DNA of 38,533 nt, taken from contig OMXT01000034.1 of NCBI GenBank assembly GCA_900315125.1, forward strand, positions 1 through 38,533, written 5' to 3'. The notes under the pieces were generated by a model. That model was not told where the DNA came from and searched no databases. It worked only from the letters and a program-made list of their open reading frames with translations. The position numbers and the translations under genes are program-made. Shown here in pieces: positions 9,043 through 20,240 of this stretch (within the stretch, counting starts at the first letter, position 1; the number at the start of each line of letters is the position of its first letter). The stretch is from an uncultured Eubacteriales bacterium (GTDB taxonomy: Bacteria > Bacillota > Clostridia > Peptostreptococcales > Anaerovoracaceae).

Positions 9043-10048
9043 AGGTTTCCCTCAGCCTTTCTTCTACCGACGCCTCACTGAAACCGTAGAAGTTTCCGGT
9101 GAGAGCGATCCTGAGATTATCGATTTCCTTTGATTTCGCATACCAGTATCCCTGGACAGGCTCCGGTCCGACGGGTATATATTTGGCATCCCGGACGTAT
9201 TTCATCACCGCGTCGTCCCTCAGCTTCTCAAAAGCCGAGAAGCTGCCGGTCTCCTTCAGGATCCTTCCGCCCTCCGCCATTGCCTCGCGAAAACCGTAGG
9301 GATCCAGCCGCTCTGCTGCCCGGGCATAGGGCTCTTCCCAGGCGCTGACCAGCAGCTGGAAGGGGATATTTCCGCCTTCCAGATAAACATCCCGGAAGAA
9401 AGACCAGGGTCTTCCCAGCTGGCGCAGCCGCAGGAACATGCCCAGATTGGCTGCGTCAATACGGACCTTTACGAAACCTGTCAGAAATTCTACGCCGGTC
9501 TCCTCCGCGGCATCCAGCATTTCCCGGTAGCAGGCCCTGTCCAGGACCAGGTCGATATACTGGGGATCTCTGCTCCGATTGTACATATCCAGCGCGTCGC
9601 TGACCCCCTTTCGCATCTGGGGCGACAGGAATGAAGAATTCCTGTCCCGGACAAGCTGTATCAGACGTTCCGGCGGGATGCTCCCGTCGCCGATCAGATC
9701 CTTCTCCGGGTCCACAGCCTTCTCCAGCAGCTCCGACTTGAGACAGATCTTCACGTTGTGATAATCATAGGGCAGGAGATCGAACCGGAACACCTCCGGA
9801 TCCGGAACGGTCTTGAATATCTTTTCCTTCAGGTCTTTCCGCTCCTTCTTCAGGTACTCCTCAATATTCCTGCCGTCCGTCAGCTCTCTGGCGTCGCCGT
9901 ATCCGAACTCCCGGAGGATCTGACCCGCCGTTTCCAGATCCCTGGCGGACGCGATCCGCATCAGGTCCTTCCTCGTCATGAGAAAGCGGGTATAGTTGCC
10001 GATAAACGAATTGGCGAAGACGTAATCCATGGGTTTTACTTTATTCAT
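9035..10048 (-). CDS. ntpC: V-type ATPase subunit C (d-type socket protein)
   Basis: The 337-residue subunit couples the central shaft to the membrane c-ring. MDYVFANSFIGNYTRFLMTRKDLMRI at the N-terminus and LPYDYHNVKICLKSELL are typical of the V-ATPase C/AC39 family. Length is normal. The ribosome site is AGGAGG. The gene sits between ntpE (11-base gap) and the F-subunit gene (8-base overlap), the same place as in Enterococcus hirae. Confidence 0.92.
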   Translation of the reverse strand: MNKVKPMDYVFANSFIGNYTRFLMTRKDLMRIASARDLETAGQILREFGYGDARELTDGRNIEEYLKKERKDLKEKIFKTVPDPEVFRFDLLPYDYHNVKICLKSELLEKAVDPEKDLIGDGSIPPERLIQLVRDRNSSFLSPQMRKGVSDALDMYNRSRDPQYIDLVLDRACYREMLDAAEETGVEFLTGFVKVRIDAANLGMFLRLRQLGRPWSFFRDVYLEGGNIPFQLLVSAWEEPYARAAERLDPYGFREAMAEGGRILKETGSFSAFEKLRDDAVMKYVRDAKYIPVGPEPVQGYWYAKSKEIDNLRIALTGNFYGFSEASVEERLRETYV

Positions 10049-10059
10049 AGACCGTCCTC

Positions 10060-10641
10060 CTATCCAAACAGCTTCGCCGCAGCTTCCGCCGCAAGATCCT
10101 CCCTCGCCTGGGCAGCGAAACTTTCCAGTGTTCCGTTGAAATAAACATTGCCGTCTTTCACGAGAAGGCCTCCGCGGAATGGCCTCTGTTCTTCAGAGAG
10201 AACAAAGGCGGAACCGGGGATCTTTTCAGCCAACTTCGCCAGGAGCACCTCTCCCAGTTCTTCTCTTTCACTGCTGTCCAGGAGGATCTCCCCCTGCCTG
10301 ATCCCGGAACTTTCTACAATGGATGCGTAAAAGTCAGCTCTCTCACCAGCCGGCTTACTCAGGATCTTCGCCGCCGCCTGATCAAAGGCCCGGCTGATGA
10401 TCTCCTGCTTTGCCTCCAGAATCATCTTGCGGCTGTCAATGTCCGCCACCGCCTCTCTCTGACGGATGACCTTCTCTCTCTCCGCGGCGCCCTTCTTTTC
10501 CGCATCCTGTTCCATGGCCGCCGCCCGGTCCTCCGCTTCTTTCACGATGCGGTCCGACTGTTCCTTCGCTTCAGCCAGAATCTGATCCGCCTGAGAACGG
10601 GCATCCGCTTGGATCCTTGCTGTAATCTTGTCGATACTCAT
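10060..10641 (-). CDS. ntpE: V-type ATPase subunit E (peripheral stalk)
   Basis: The 193-residue stator subunit has a long N-terminal coiled coil (residues 1-95, rich in Ala, Glu, Lys and Gln) and a globular C-terminus with AKILSKPAGERADFY and GGLLVKDGNVYFNGTLE, the latter typical of subunit E. It pairs with the small coiled-coil subunit encoded at 13157-13483. The ribosome site GAGGTG lies before the ATG. Confidence 0.92.
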   Translation of the reverse strand: MSIDKITARIQADARSQADQILAEAKEQSDRIVKEAEDRAAAMEQDAEKKGAAEREKVIRQREAVADIDSRKMILEAKQEIISRAFDQAAAKILSKPAGERADFYASIVESSGIRQGEILLDSSEREELGEVLLAKLAEKIPGSAFVLSEEQRPFRGGLLVKDGNVYFNGTLESFAAQAREDLAAEAAAKLFG

Positions 10642-10654
10642 GGGCGCACCTCGA

Positions 10655-13156
<2,502 letters not shown>

Positions 13157-13170
<14 letters not shown>

Positions 13171-13483
13171 AGCTCTCCACGATCCTTTCTGCGATCATGC
13201 CGGCGACATCAGGGATCCGCGCTTCTGCTTTGCTCATAAGCGCCTCCCGTTCCTTCTTCGCCTTCTCCATCGCTTCCTCATATTGCCTGTCGGCAGCGTC
13301 CGTTCCCTCCCTGATATAGCGGTCACGGACGGCTCTGCCCCGTTCCTCTGCATCTGCGAGAATCTCCGCTGCACGGGTCCGAGCCTCCTGGACAAGCTTT
13401 TTCCCGTCCGCCCCGGCCTTCTTCACCATAGCATCCGAGGATTCCTCCGTATTTCGGATCTGCTCCAGTTCCTTCTCGTACAT
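13157..13483 (-). CDS. ntpF: V-type ATPase peripheral-stalk coiled-coil subunit G/H (NtpF in Enterococcus naming)
   Basis: The 108-residue, highly charged protein is almost all coiled coil (KKLVQEARTRAAEILADAEE and similar heptads). Small subunits of this kind open many bacterial V-ATPase operons and form the stator stalk with subunit E. AAAGGAGG lies 7 bases before the ATG at 13483, which decides the start over an in-frame ATG 51 bases upstream. The identification rests on coiled-coil character and first position in the operon, because sequence conservation in this family is low. Confidence 0.82.
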
Positions 13484-13573
13484 GCCGGCCTCCTTTCCTG
13501 CAATATCCTGTATTTTTTCCGCGTCGCAACGCAATCAAATGCGTTTCGTCAGATAAAATATCTTATAAAATTA

Positions 13574-13602
13574 ATTTTACCACATAATTCAGAATTTCAG
13601 CA
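13574..13602 (-). promoter_or_regulatory. Possible promoter of the V-ATPase operon
   Basis: On the minus strand an extended -10 element TGGTAAAAT is followed by AT-rich DNA and lies about 90 bases before the first ATPase gene. The -35 region matches the consensus poorly. A 14-bp palindrome TAAAATTAATTTTA (13566-13579) overlaps the -10. The remaining part of the gap 13484-13769 shows no gene. Confidence 0.35.
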
Positions 13603-13769
13603 GCGCATTTTTGAACATAATGGTTATTTAGTAACACAAAAAATATCCCAAAGGGTTGCAATCACACAGGTACGCACATTTGCTCATTTTTTCAAATATA
13701 TTGTATACCTGTATAAAACAAACAGTTTGGGACATGAATTTTGAACGCCGCGGGTAATGCCTTTGTTCC

Positions 13770-15077
13770 CTAGGATGCTTTTCTCGCGATCTCCTCTACT
13801 CTTCCTGTGGGTTCTTCCTTTCTCAGGAGCTTGGTCAGGATGACATAGATGATCATGGCGGCGATGATGCCCTGGGCGAAGGGTACGCCTACGTTCACAA
13901 GTTTAATGATGGCATAGCCGGCTGCCCAGGAAATGATGCCGAACCAGTTAAAGCCTTCGGTGAAGCGGAATTTCTTCGGATCGCCCTTATAAATGATCCA
14001 GTAATCGGCGATGATGATGCCTACCATGGGGAGCATGATCTCCCCCAGGATATTCAGGAACGCCTCGAAGCTGTTTGCCAGGCCCATCAGCGCCAGGACG
14101 GTACCCAGCGCGCCGGAGATCATGGTTGCCCAGGAGCGCTTGTTGTCGCTGAGATTCAGTACCATGACCGCATTGATTCCGCCGGAATAGGCGTTGGATG
14201 TGTTGGTGGTCCATGTGGCTGCAATAAGTACGAGCATGCCCAGAATCGGCAGACCCACGTCTACGAACACCTGAGTAATATCATACTGATTGGCTACCTT
14301 CGTCATGATGGCGCCCAGAACGACCATCAGGACGCCCGCTGGCCAGACGCCCAGGGAACTGGACAGGATCGTATCTTTCCGGGTCCGCTGGTATCTTGTG
14401 ATATCAGAAGCTGCCAGAACGCCTGCAGCCATGAAGTTTATGGTCAGGATGACGCCGTCAGCGAAGCTCATGGTCACCTCTTTAACAGGCACGGACAGAT
14501 TCGCTGTCCCGTAGGTGCGCAGAGCAAGGATCGTACCGACGATGGTCATGACGAAGAGACACGGCACGGCGATCATGTTCAGCTTGTCCATGGCGTTAAT
14601 ACCGTAAACAGCGGTGACCAGCATGATGATGCCCCAGATGATCGTCGATACGCTGGAGGGTATCGTGACGCCGAAGGACTCCTGCAGCAGATGAGAAAAG
14701 GCTTCGCCGCAGACGGTGTTCTGAACGGCAAACCATCCGATCATGGATGCGAAGATCACGGTACTGATCAGAAAACGGGTCCCCAGTCTTCCGAATCCGC
14801 CCAGGGACGTCATGCAGGTCGGAACGCCCAGGTCGCTTCCCATGATGCCCATGAGACAGAACAGGATAATCACGATTCCGTAGCCCACAGCTCCTGAAAT
14901 GATCGCAGGGATCAGATCCATGGCCCCTGCCAGCATGCCCCCGAGCAGCAGGCTGGGCACGCAGATCATGATGCCTGCCTGAATGAAAGCTACATCGAGC
15001 CAGCTCTTCCGCTGCTCCATGGGCACCGGGGTAAGTGTGGTAGTTTCCACACCGGTGTTTTTCTTCTTATCACTCAT
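13770..15077 (-). CDS. NCS1-family nucleobase permease (CodB-like)
   Basis: The 435-residue membrane protein has about twelve predicted helices. Residues 20-110 (RKSWLDVAFIQAGIMICVPS, followed by the GIMGSDLGVPTCM loop and LISTVIFASMIGWFAVQ) are typical of the cytosine/purine permease family (NCS1, CodB type), which takes up nucleobases with H+ or Na+. AAGGAGAA precedes the ATG. It is divergent from a PucR-type regulator, a family that often controls purine or allantoin use. Substrate is uncertain: cytosine, other nucleobases or related heterocycles are possible. Confidence 0.85.
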   Translation of the reverse strand: MSDKKKNTGVETTTLTPVPMEQRKSWLDVAFIQAGIMICVPSLLLGGMLAGAMDLIPAIISGAVGYGIVIILFCLMGIMGSDLGVPTCMTSLGGFGRLGTRFLISTVIFASMIGWFAVQNTVCGEAFSHLLQESFGVTIPSSVSTIIWGIIMLVTAVYGINAMDKLNMIAVPCLFVMTIVGTILALRTYGTANLSVPVKEVTMSFADGVILTINFMAAGVLAASDITRYQRTRKDTILSSSLGVWPAGVLMVVLGAIMTKVANQYDITQVFVDVGLPILGMLVLIAATWTTNTSNAYSGGINAVMVLNLSDNKRSWATMISGALGTVLALMGLANSFEAFLNILGEIMLPMVGIIIADYWIIYKGDPKKFRFTEGFNWFGIISWAAGYAIIKLVNVGVPFAQGIIAAMIIYVILTKLLRKEEPTGRVEEIARKAS

Positions 15078-15107
15078 ACCTATTCTCCTTTTTGATTATT
15101 AATCGCT

Positions 15108-15113
15108 ATTATA
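15108..15113 (-). promoter_or_regulatory. -10 box of the NCS1 permease gene
   Basis: A perfect minus-strand TATAAT lies about 31 bases upstream of the permease start. No good -35 box is placed 16-18 bp away, which suggests a promoter that needs an activator. The PucR protein encoded divergently is the obvious candidate, by inference. Confidence 0.45.
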
Positions 15114-15189
15114 CAGGAATCCTACCAACACGGCTTTATTATAATTACAAATAATAATGTATATTTTTAGATTAATTTCAGCGGCGGCG

Positions 15190-15218
15190 TTGACATTTTC
15201 CTGCAGTCATCCGATAAT
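15190..15218 (+). promoter_or_regulatory. Promoter of the pucR-type gene
   Basis: TTGACA (15190-15195) and GATAAT (15213-15218) are spaced exactly 17 bp apart, 32 bases before the start codon and with GGAGGTG following at 15240-15246. This is close to the SigA consensus. Confidence 0.75.
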
Positions 15219-15250
15219 TAAGTATTAACTTCTTCTTATGGAGGTGCGCC

Positions 15251-16420
15251 ATGAAAGACCGGTTTATCACACTGCAGACCATATTCCGCCATCCCGCCCT
15301 GTCCCAGTTCCGGATCCTGGCAGGCCAGAGGGGCATGAACGGCACCGTAGAACGGGTCTCCGTCTTCGACTGCGGTGTGGATGATATCCTGTTTACCAAC
15401 GAGAACATACTCCGGCCGGGGGACCTGTTTATCACCTGTCTCGAGCAGTTCCGGTCCGGGGAGGAATCTCAGGCGGAGGATTATTTCCGCATCCTTATCC
15501 GCACCCGTAGCGCCGGCGTTATCATCGTCGGTGACCGGGGGCTGTATAACTTTACACCGGATATTCAGAAAATATGCGATGAGGCGCCCCTTCCAGTCAT
15601 TTTCCTGCCCATCAATATTCCCTATGCGCTGATCATCGATACGGTGAACCAGTATATATCCATGGATACGGCTAATGCCATGAACCTGCTTCGGATCCAG
15701 AAGATCATGTACGGGGACCAGAACGATTCGGACAGTCTGGAACTGCTGAACAGCATGAAGAGCGATATCGGGCCTGTGCTGCGCACTGTTTTCTGCTACG
15801 GAGAATTTCGGTCGGACCTCGACCTGGCAGACCTTCATGTCCGATATCTGCAGGACAGCGCCTGCATCTTCGCAGTGGACGGTAAGACCGTACTGTTCAT
15901 TCTCACCGCGGAAGACGAAAACCAGCTGCGGCACCGGACGGACGCCCTGACATCCCGCATATCCTCAGAAATAAATGAGCCCCGCATCGGGTTCAGCAGA
16001 ATCCACCCGAGGCGGGAGATCCGCCAGGCTCTGGAAGAGGGGCGCCGGGCTCTGGATACGGCCCGCTCCATGGAGAGCAGCGCGCTGACTTATGACCCTC
16101 TGAATGTTACACAGCTTCTGCTGATCCTTCGGGATACACCGGCAGCTTCTGATTTCTATCACGCCTATCGCGAGAGGATCCAGCGCGCATTCGCTGCGGA
16201 GAAGATCCGCGATATTCTGGAGACCATGGAAGTCTATGTGGCAAAGAGCGGGAACTTCAGCGAGACCGCCCGCGCTCTGAATCAGCACGAGAACACGATC
16301 CGCTACCGGGTGAACCGGGTCAAGGCAGCCCTTGACATGGAAAATGACAATATAAAATTCCACGAGACGCTGGCCCTTGCCGTCAAACTTCGGACCATAC
16401 TGGGGGAGCCCTTGGAATAA
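15251..16420 (+). CDS. PucR-family transcriptional regulator
   Basis: The 389-residue protein has an N-terminal PucR ligand domain (about residues 8-125, with RVSVFDCGVDDILFTNENILRPGDLFIT), a middle CdaR/GGDEF-like region and a C-terminal helix-turn-helix of the PucR type (residues 325-385: YVAKSGNFSETARALNQHEN followed by TIRYRVNRVK). Such regulators sense purine-breakdown intermediates or amino acids and usually control adjacent genes. It is divergent from the NCS1 permease and convergent with the M29/NicX-like gene. GGAGGTG is the ribosome site. Likely targets are these two neighbours. Confidence 0.88.
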   Translation: MKDRFITLQTIFRHPALSQFRILAGQRGMNGTVERVSVFDCGVDDILFTNENILRPGDLFITCLEQFRSGEESQAEDYFRILIRTRSAGVIIVGDRGLYNFTPDIQKICDEAPLPVIFLPINIPYALIIDTVNQYISMDTANAMNLLRIQKIMYGDQNDSDSLELLNSMKSDIGPVLRTVFCYGEFRSDLDLADLHVRYLQDSACIFAVDGKTVLFILTAEDENQLRHRTDALTSRISSEINEPRIGFSRIHPRREIRQALEEGRRALDTARSMESSALTYDPLNVTQLLLILRDTPAASDFYHAYRERIQRAFAAEKIRDILETMEVYVAKSGNFSETARALNQHENTIRYRVNRVKAALDMENDNIKFHETLALAVKLRTILGEPLE

Positions 16421-16475
16421 ACGCCGGAAAGCAGCCGAGCCAGGGCTTTGTTCCCTGATGGTCCCGGCAGCGAGC

Positions 16476-16502
16476 CGGCGGATCCGCCGAAGGGATCCGC
16501 CG
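16476..16502. terminator. Hairpin between convergent genes
   Basis: CGGCGGATCC and GGATCCGCCG form a perfect 10-bp stem with a 7-base loop, placed between the ends of the PucR gene (16420) and the M29/NicX-like gene (16518). A smaller stem (CAGGG/CCCTG) lies at 16441-16456. There is no T-run, so termination may depend on Rho or on convergence of transcription. Confidence 0.5.
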
Positions 16503-16517
16503 CCCCGGTGATTTCTG

Positions 16518-17555
16518 TTATTTCAGCGCTGCGTCCGCAAGGGCAGCCAGCTCCGGATCCACGATCTTTCCTTCGTCCATGATCTGAACGCCGTCCCACC
16601 ATACGCTGGAATTCAGGCTGATGCCGTCTGTATGAGACGCCGCGTCCTGCCCTGCCGGCGGCGCGTCGATGGGGCTGACATAGCCGATGCCCCACTCGGT
16701 GCATCCCCAGACTCTCTCATCCTCGACCACATTGCCGTTCAGATGAGCGCCCGGGTTAAACCCATAGGCGATGTGGGCCAGCTTGAACATACCCTCGTCA
16801 TCGAAGGACTCAAGGAACTTCCAGTATTCCGCGGCTTCCGGTCCGCCTTCCATGCTGGTCACGATGCTGTCTTTAATATTCAGGACAACAGGCTGGGAGG
16901 GCACGGTGCCGAAGGGCGGCGTGATGGTCCCGTCGAAGACGATCTTTCCCTGAATGGTCCCGAAGCGGGGAACCACGTTGATCTGACCGGCCATCATGTG
17001 CATGCCGGGAACGCTGGCGTCGCCGCAGTCGCAGCAGAGTTTATGCCTCGGCTCGATCTCGAATGACACATCGGTGCCCGCCGGCGTTGTCACGCGCATG
17101 GTCTTCGCCTTCTTGTTCTTCTCGGTAAATGCCTTCATAAATGTCTGGAGCGTCGGGATGTTGACGTTGCCCACGGTGCGGATCAGCAGGTTCGTATCGA
17201 AGTCCACAAGGCACATGTATCTCAGTTTGGGATTCTTCTCCATGGCGATCTCGAAGGGCGTGGAATACAGCAGCCACTGATGGTTGTACTCGATCCACAC
17301 ATCCGCCGCGCACAGTACGCCTGTCAGCGCCTCTACCGGAATCTCCGGATCCGCCGCCTTCCCTACGCCTGCCGGGGTCGCAGTCGTGATGGTCATGGGC
17401 TTAGCTCCGGCGGAATATACGCTGGACGCAGTGGCATCCACCAGCTCCATATCCGACGCGGTGTCGCAGGTGATCACAACGGTCTCGCCGGGTTTGACCT
17501 GGAATACCTCCCGGATCAGTTTATCCGCTGCTTTCTGTACTTCAAATTTCAGCAT
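16518..17555 (-). CDS. M29-like aminopeptidase / NicX-related metalloenzyme
   Basis: The 345-residue cytosolic protein belongs, as I recognise it, to the group loosely called leucyl aminopeptidase (aminopeptidase T-related, COG2309), which also includes the Fe-dependent 2,5-dihydroxypyridine dioxygenase NicX. An N-terminal Rossmann-like part (residues 1-110, KPGETVVITCDTASDMELVD) is followed by a metal-binding part containing HKLCCDCGDASVPGMHMMAG and NPGAHLNGNVVEDERVWGC. AGGAGG precedes the ATG. An oxygen-using reaction is unlikely in an organism with GREs, so a hydrolase acting on amides or peptides is more plausible. It lies beside a nucleobase-type permease and PucR, which hints at N-heterocycle or amide use. 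Function is not settled. Confidence 0.65.
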   Translation of the reverse strand: MLKFEVQKAADKLIREVFQVKPGETVVITCDTASDMELVDATASSVYSAGAKPMTITTATPAGVGKAADPEIPVEALTGVLCAADVWIEYNHQWLLYSTPFEIAMEKNPKLRYMCLVDFDTNLLIRTVGNVNIPTLQTFMKAFTEKNKKAKTMRVTTPAGTDVSFEIEPRHKLCCDCGDASVPGMHMMAGQINVVPRFGTIQGKIVFDGTITPPFGTVPSQPVVLNIKDSIVTSMEGGPEAAEYWKFLESFDDEGMFKLAHIAYGFNPGAHLNGNVVEDERVWGCTEWGIGYVSPIDAPPAGQDAASHTDGISLNSSVWWDGVQIMDEGKIVDPELAALADAALK

Positions 17556-17718
17556 GGGAATCCTCCTGTTCCATATATAATATGTTATAATTTGCTTTAG
17601 CGCGTTGAATCATTAATGCATCAGATTATACATGAATCGCGCCTGAAGTTCTTTGATATTATTTTAAATTTAATCGCCAGTTTTTAGAATTTTTTCAAAG
17701 AATATGCTGCTGTGACTC

Positions 17719-17727
17719 TGTTATAAT
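17719..17727 (+). promoter_or_regulatory. Extended -10 promoter element of the dipeptidase gene
   Basis: TGTTATAAT provides an extended -10 (TATAAT at 17722-17727), about 70 bases before the start codon of the M20 gene. The -35 region is weak. The intergenic DNA 17556-17799 is very AT-rich and also carries minus-strand TATAAT-like boxes for the divergent gene. Confidence 0.45.
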
Positions 17728-17799
17728 TCTGCAAAATGGCTTATTGTATCTTTTGTTCAACAGAACGCACCCGAACACGCAAGAAAGAGAGATAATATT

Positions 17800-19212
17800 A
17801 TGGACATTAAAGAATACATCGATTCTCATAAACAGGAGATGATCCAGGATCTTCAGGACTGGGTGAACATCCCGTCCCTCATGGACATGGACGACGCCGG
17901 CGAGGGTCATCCCTTCGGCCGCCCCGTGAACGACGCGCTGGACTGGATCCTGAAAAAGGCCGAGGATTTCGGCTTCCGTACAAGGAACGTGAACGGCTAC
18001 GCCGGGGAGATCGACGCAGGCTCCGGGGATCGGATCATCGGCATCATGGGCCACGGAGATGTGGTTGCGCCCGGGGATGGCTGGGATCGTCCGCCTTTTG
18101 AATCGTCCTGTGACGGGGAGCGGATCTGGGGCAGAGGCTCCTCTGACGACAAAGGCCCGGTCCTCAGTTCTCTCTACGCAATGGACTATCTTTCTTCAAA
18201 CGGCCTCATTCCGCAAGACGTGACCCTGCGGCTCATCGTAGGCATGGACGAAGAAGAGAGCTGGCGCTGCATAGAATATTACAAAGCCCACACCGACCGT
18301 CTTCCGGACCAGACCATCGTTCCCGACGGCTATTTCCCGCTGATCTACTGCGAGAAGGGCCTGGTGGACTTCGACATGGACTTCCCTGCTGTGCGCAGCC
18401 CGGCGCCACTCCGCGTCCTGTCCCTCACAGGCGGGACCGGCAGAAACATCGTGGCAGGCAAGGCATCCTGCGAACTGGAAGCGGCGGACGGTTCCGCTGC
18501 AGAAATCGCTGCCGCGGCTGTAAAGGAGACAGCTCTGCCCGACGGATTCCAGATCAGCTGCCAGACCGCCGGAAACCGTATCACTATCAGTGTCCAGGGC
18601 CACAGCACCCACGCCTCCACGCCGGAAAAGGGGCTGAATGCCATCAGCGCTCTGATCTGCCTGCTGAACAGCCTGCCCGCGGACACCGATCTTTCCGGGT
18701 TCACCTCTGCCTACAGCAAATACATCGGTATGGACTATGATGGGAAGCACCTGGGACTGAAGTGCGAGGACCGTCTCAGCGGCAGCCTGACATTCAATAT
18801 CGGAACAATAGAACTTGCCGGCGATGTGATCCGCATCCGGGCCAATACCCGCTACCCGGCAACCCTGGATAAGGAAGAATTCCTGAAGAAACTGGACAAC
18901 TGCCTTGCCAACGCCGGTTTCCAGTTCTCTCTCTACGAGTATCTTCCTCCGGTCTACATCGATCCGGAATCGGATTTCGTCCATAAGCTCATGAATGTCT
19001 ACGTCCAGGATACCGGCGATAAGGAACATGAGCCCTTCGCCATCGGCGGCGCCACCTATGCGAGAGGCCTGCCCAACGCGGTCTGTTTCGGAGCGCTCTT
19101 CCCATGGGAGGAGGAGACAGCTCACGAAGCCAACGAGTGTCTGTTCCTGGACAGCTACTGGAAGATGACGGAGATCTACGCCCACGGGCTGCAGGCGCTG
19201 ATGGAAGGGTAA
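17800..19212 (+). CDS. pepV: M20-family dipeptidase (PepV-like)
   Basis: The enzyme is a cytosolic zinc dipeptidase of 470 residues, the same length as Lactobacillus PepV. The di-zinc and catalytic residues line up with PepV: H85 and D87 in GHGDVV, D117 in GRGSSDDKGP, E151/E152 in MDEEES and D176 in VPDGYFP, with a late His in EETAHEANECLF. HSTHASTPEKGLNA is the dimerization/lid-region signature of the family. The ribosome site is weak (AGAGAG). It would release amino acids from dipeptides, consistent with an amino-acid fermenter. It is divergent from the M29-like gene. Confidence 0.88.
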   Translation: MDIKEYIDSHKQEMIQDLQDWVNIPSLMDMDDAGEGHPFGRPVNDALDWILKKAEDFGFRTRNVNGYAGEIDAGSGDRIIGIMGHGDVVAPGDGWDRPPFESSCDGERIWGRGSSDDKGPVLSSLYAMDYLSSNGLIPQDVTLRLIVGMDEEESWRCIEYYKAHTDRLPDQTIVPDGYFPLIYCEKGLVDFDMDFPAVRSPAPLRVLSLTGGTGRNIVAGKASCELEAADGSAAEIAAAAVKETALPDGFQISCQTAGNRITISVQGHSTHASTPEKGLNAISALICLLNSLPADTDLSGFTSAYSKYIGMDYDGKHLGLKCEDRLSGSLTFNIGTIELAGDVIRIRANTRYPATLDKEEFLKKLDNCLANAGFQFSLYEYLPPVYIDPESDFVHKLMNVYVQDTGDKEHEPFAIGGATYARGLPNAVCFGALFPWEEETAHEANECLFLDSYWKMTEIYAHGLQALMEG

Positions 19213-19256
19213 ACAAAGCCTATTCTGCCGGGAAAACGGCCGGTCTGGGCTTTGTT
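19212..19256. terminator. Hairpin at the end of the dipeptidase gene
   Basis: AACAAAGCC (19212-19220), starting in the stop codon, pairs perfectly with GGCTTTGTT (19248-19256), with a smaller GCCG/CGGC stem inside. It has no T-run and is followed at once by the stronger hairpin at 19267-19307. Confidence 0.4.
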
Positions 19257-19266
19257 CGAAAGAAAA

Positions 19267-19307
19267 GAGCTGCTTCAGAGGACAGTTAACGTCTTCCGGA
19301 GCAGCTC
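19267..19307. terminator. Bidirectional terminator between dipeptidase and proC
   Basis: A long imperfect stem starts with GAGCTGCT and ends with AGCAGCTC (13 of 17 positions are Watson-Crick pairs). The minus-strand tail is TTTTCTTTC, a good U-tract for ending proC. The plus-strand tail is CTTTAG. It therefore separates the two convergent genes. Confidence 0.7.
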
Positions 19308-19324
19308 CTTTAGTATGGATAACC

Positions 19325-20125
19325 CTACAGATTTTTCGTTTTATTATAGCCGGCGATGACGGACTCCATGAGAATGGACTGGAAACCACCCTTCTTCAGA
19401 GAGCGCTCCGCCTCAATGGTCACCCCGCCGGGAGACATCATGGCCTGGGCCCGGGCGCCGGGATCTGCGCCGGTCTCACCGATCAGCATCGCCGCACCCA
19501 TCATGTTCTTCAGCACCATGTCCAACGCATCCTTCCGGCGGAAGCCTACATAAACGCCGGCATCGGTCAGCGCCTGGATCGTCTCGTAGATCCACAGCGG
19601 GCCCACGTTTGTGAAGCTTGTGAATGCATCGAACATGTCCTCCCGGATCTCCAGAATCTGGCCGAGATAGCCTACGAGTTCACGGACGATCGCTCTGTCA
19701 TCCTCTGTCAGACCGCCGCTCATGCACAGGGCGGAATAGCCGCACTGCGTCTTTATCAGCGTGTTAGGCGTCATGCGAACCAGCTTCAGACCCTGTCCCA
19801 GCTGATCCGCAAGCTTCGCAAGGGGCGTAGCGGCAACGATAGAAATAATGATCTGATTTTCGTTTACCAGAGGACGGAGCGTGCCGGTCACGGATTCCAG
19901 ATGCTGGGGCGTGACAGCGATCAGGATCACATCCGCCGCTGCCATCTGGTCCTTTACATCTCCGGCAGCCTCTATGCCATATGTTTCCTTAAGATATTCA
20001 CAGCGTGCAGGAACCACTTCGCTGACTGCAATGTTCTTTGGGCTGACGCCGCCGTTATTTATAAATCCTCCCAGGATCCCTTCTGCCATATTTCCGCCGC
20101 CGCAGAATACGATCTTCTTATCCAT
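19325..20125 (-). CDS. proC: Pyrroline-5-carboxylate reductase family protein
   Basis: The 266-residue NAD(P)H-dependent reductase has the Rossmann motif CGGGNMAEGILGGF at residues 7-20 and the ProC C-terminal signature MSPGGVTIEAERSLKKGGF. Full length for the family. The usual reaction is 1-pyrroline-5-carboxylate to proline. AGGAG precedes the ATG. Its promoter carries the same 17-base motif as the gntR and transporter promoters, so it is probably co-controlled with the B12 mutase cluster rather than being only a proline-biosynthesis gene. A related cyclic imine as natural substrate is possible. Confidence 0.88.
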   Translation of the reverse strand: MDKKIVFCGGGNMAEGILGGFINNGGVSPKNIAVSEVVPARCEYLKETYGIEAAGDVKDQMAAADVILIAVTPQHLESVTGTLRPLVNENQIIISIVAATPLAKLADQLGQGLKLVRMTPNTLIKTQCGYSALCMSGGLTEDDRAIVRELVGYLGQILEIREDMFDAFTSFTNVGPLWIYETIQALTDAGVYVGFRRKDALDMVLKNMMGAAMLIGETGADPGARAQAMMSPGGVTIEAERSLKKGGFQSILMESVIAGYNKTKNL

Positions 20126-20160
20126 TTTCTGTTCTCCTCTCAGTTTCGTTTTTTGTCATA

Positions 20161-20177
20161 TCATACTTGTTGTATTA
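20161..20177. promoter_or_regulatory. GntR operator at the proC promoter
   Basis: On the minus strand the site reads TAATACAACAAGTATGA and overlaps a -10 box TATAAT (plus-strand 20174-20179). The dyad form is TCATAC-N5-GTATGA. Closely matching sites are at 21002-21018 and 25821-25837. Binding here would block proC transcription. The binding protein (encoded at 20241-20990) is inferred. Confidence 0.6.
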
Positions 20178-20240
20178 TATAAATGCTGTAAACCAGATAT
20201 TTATCTCTCTAAAATCTCGGCTGCAGACTGCACCGCTGTC

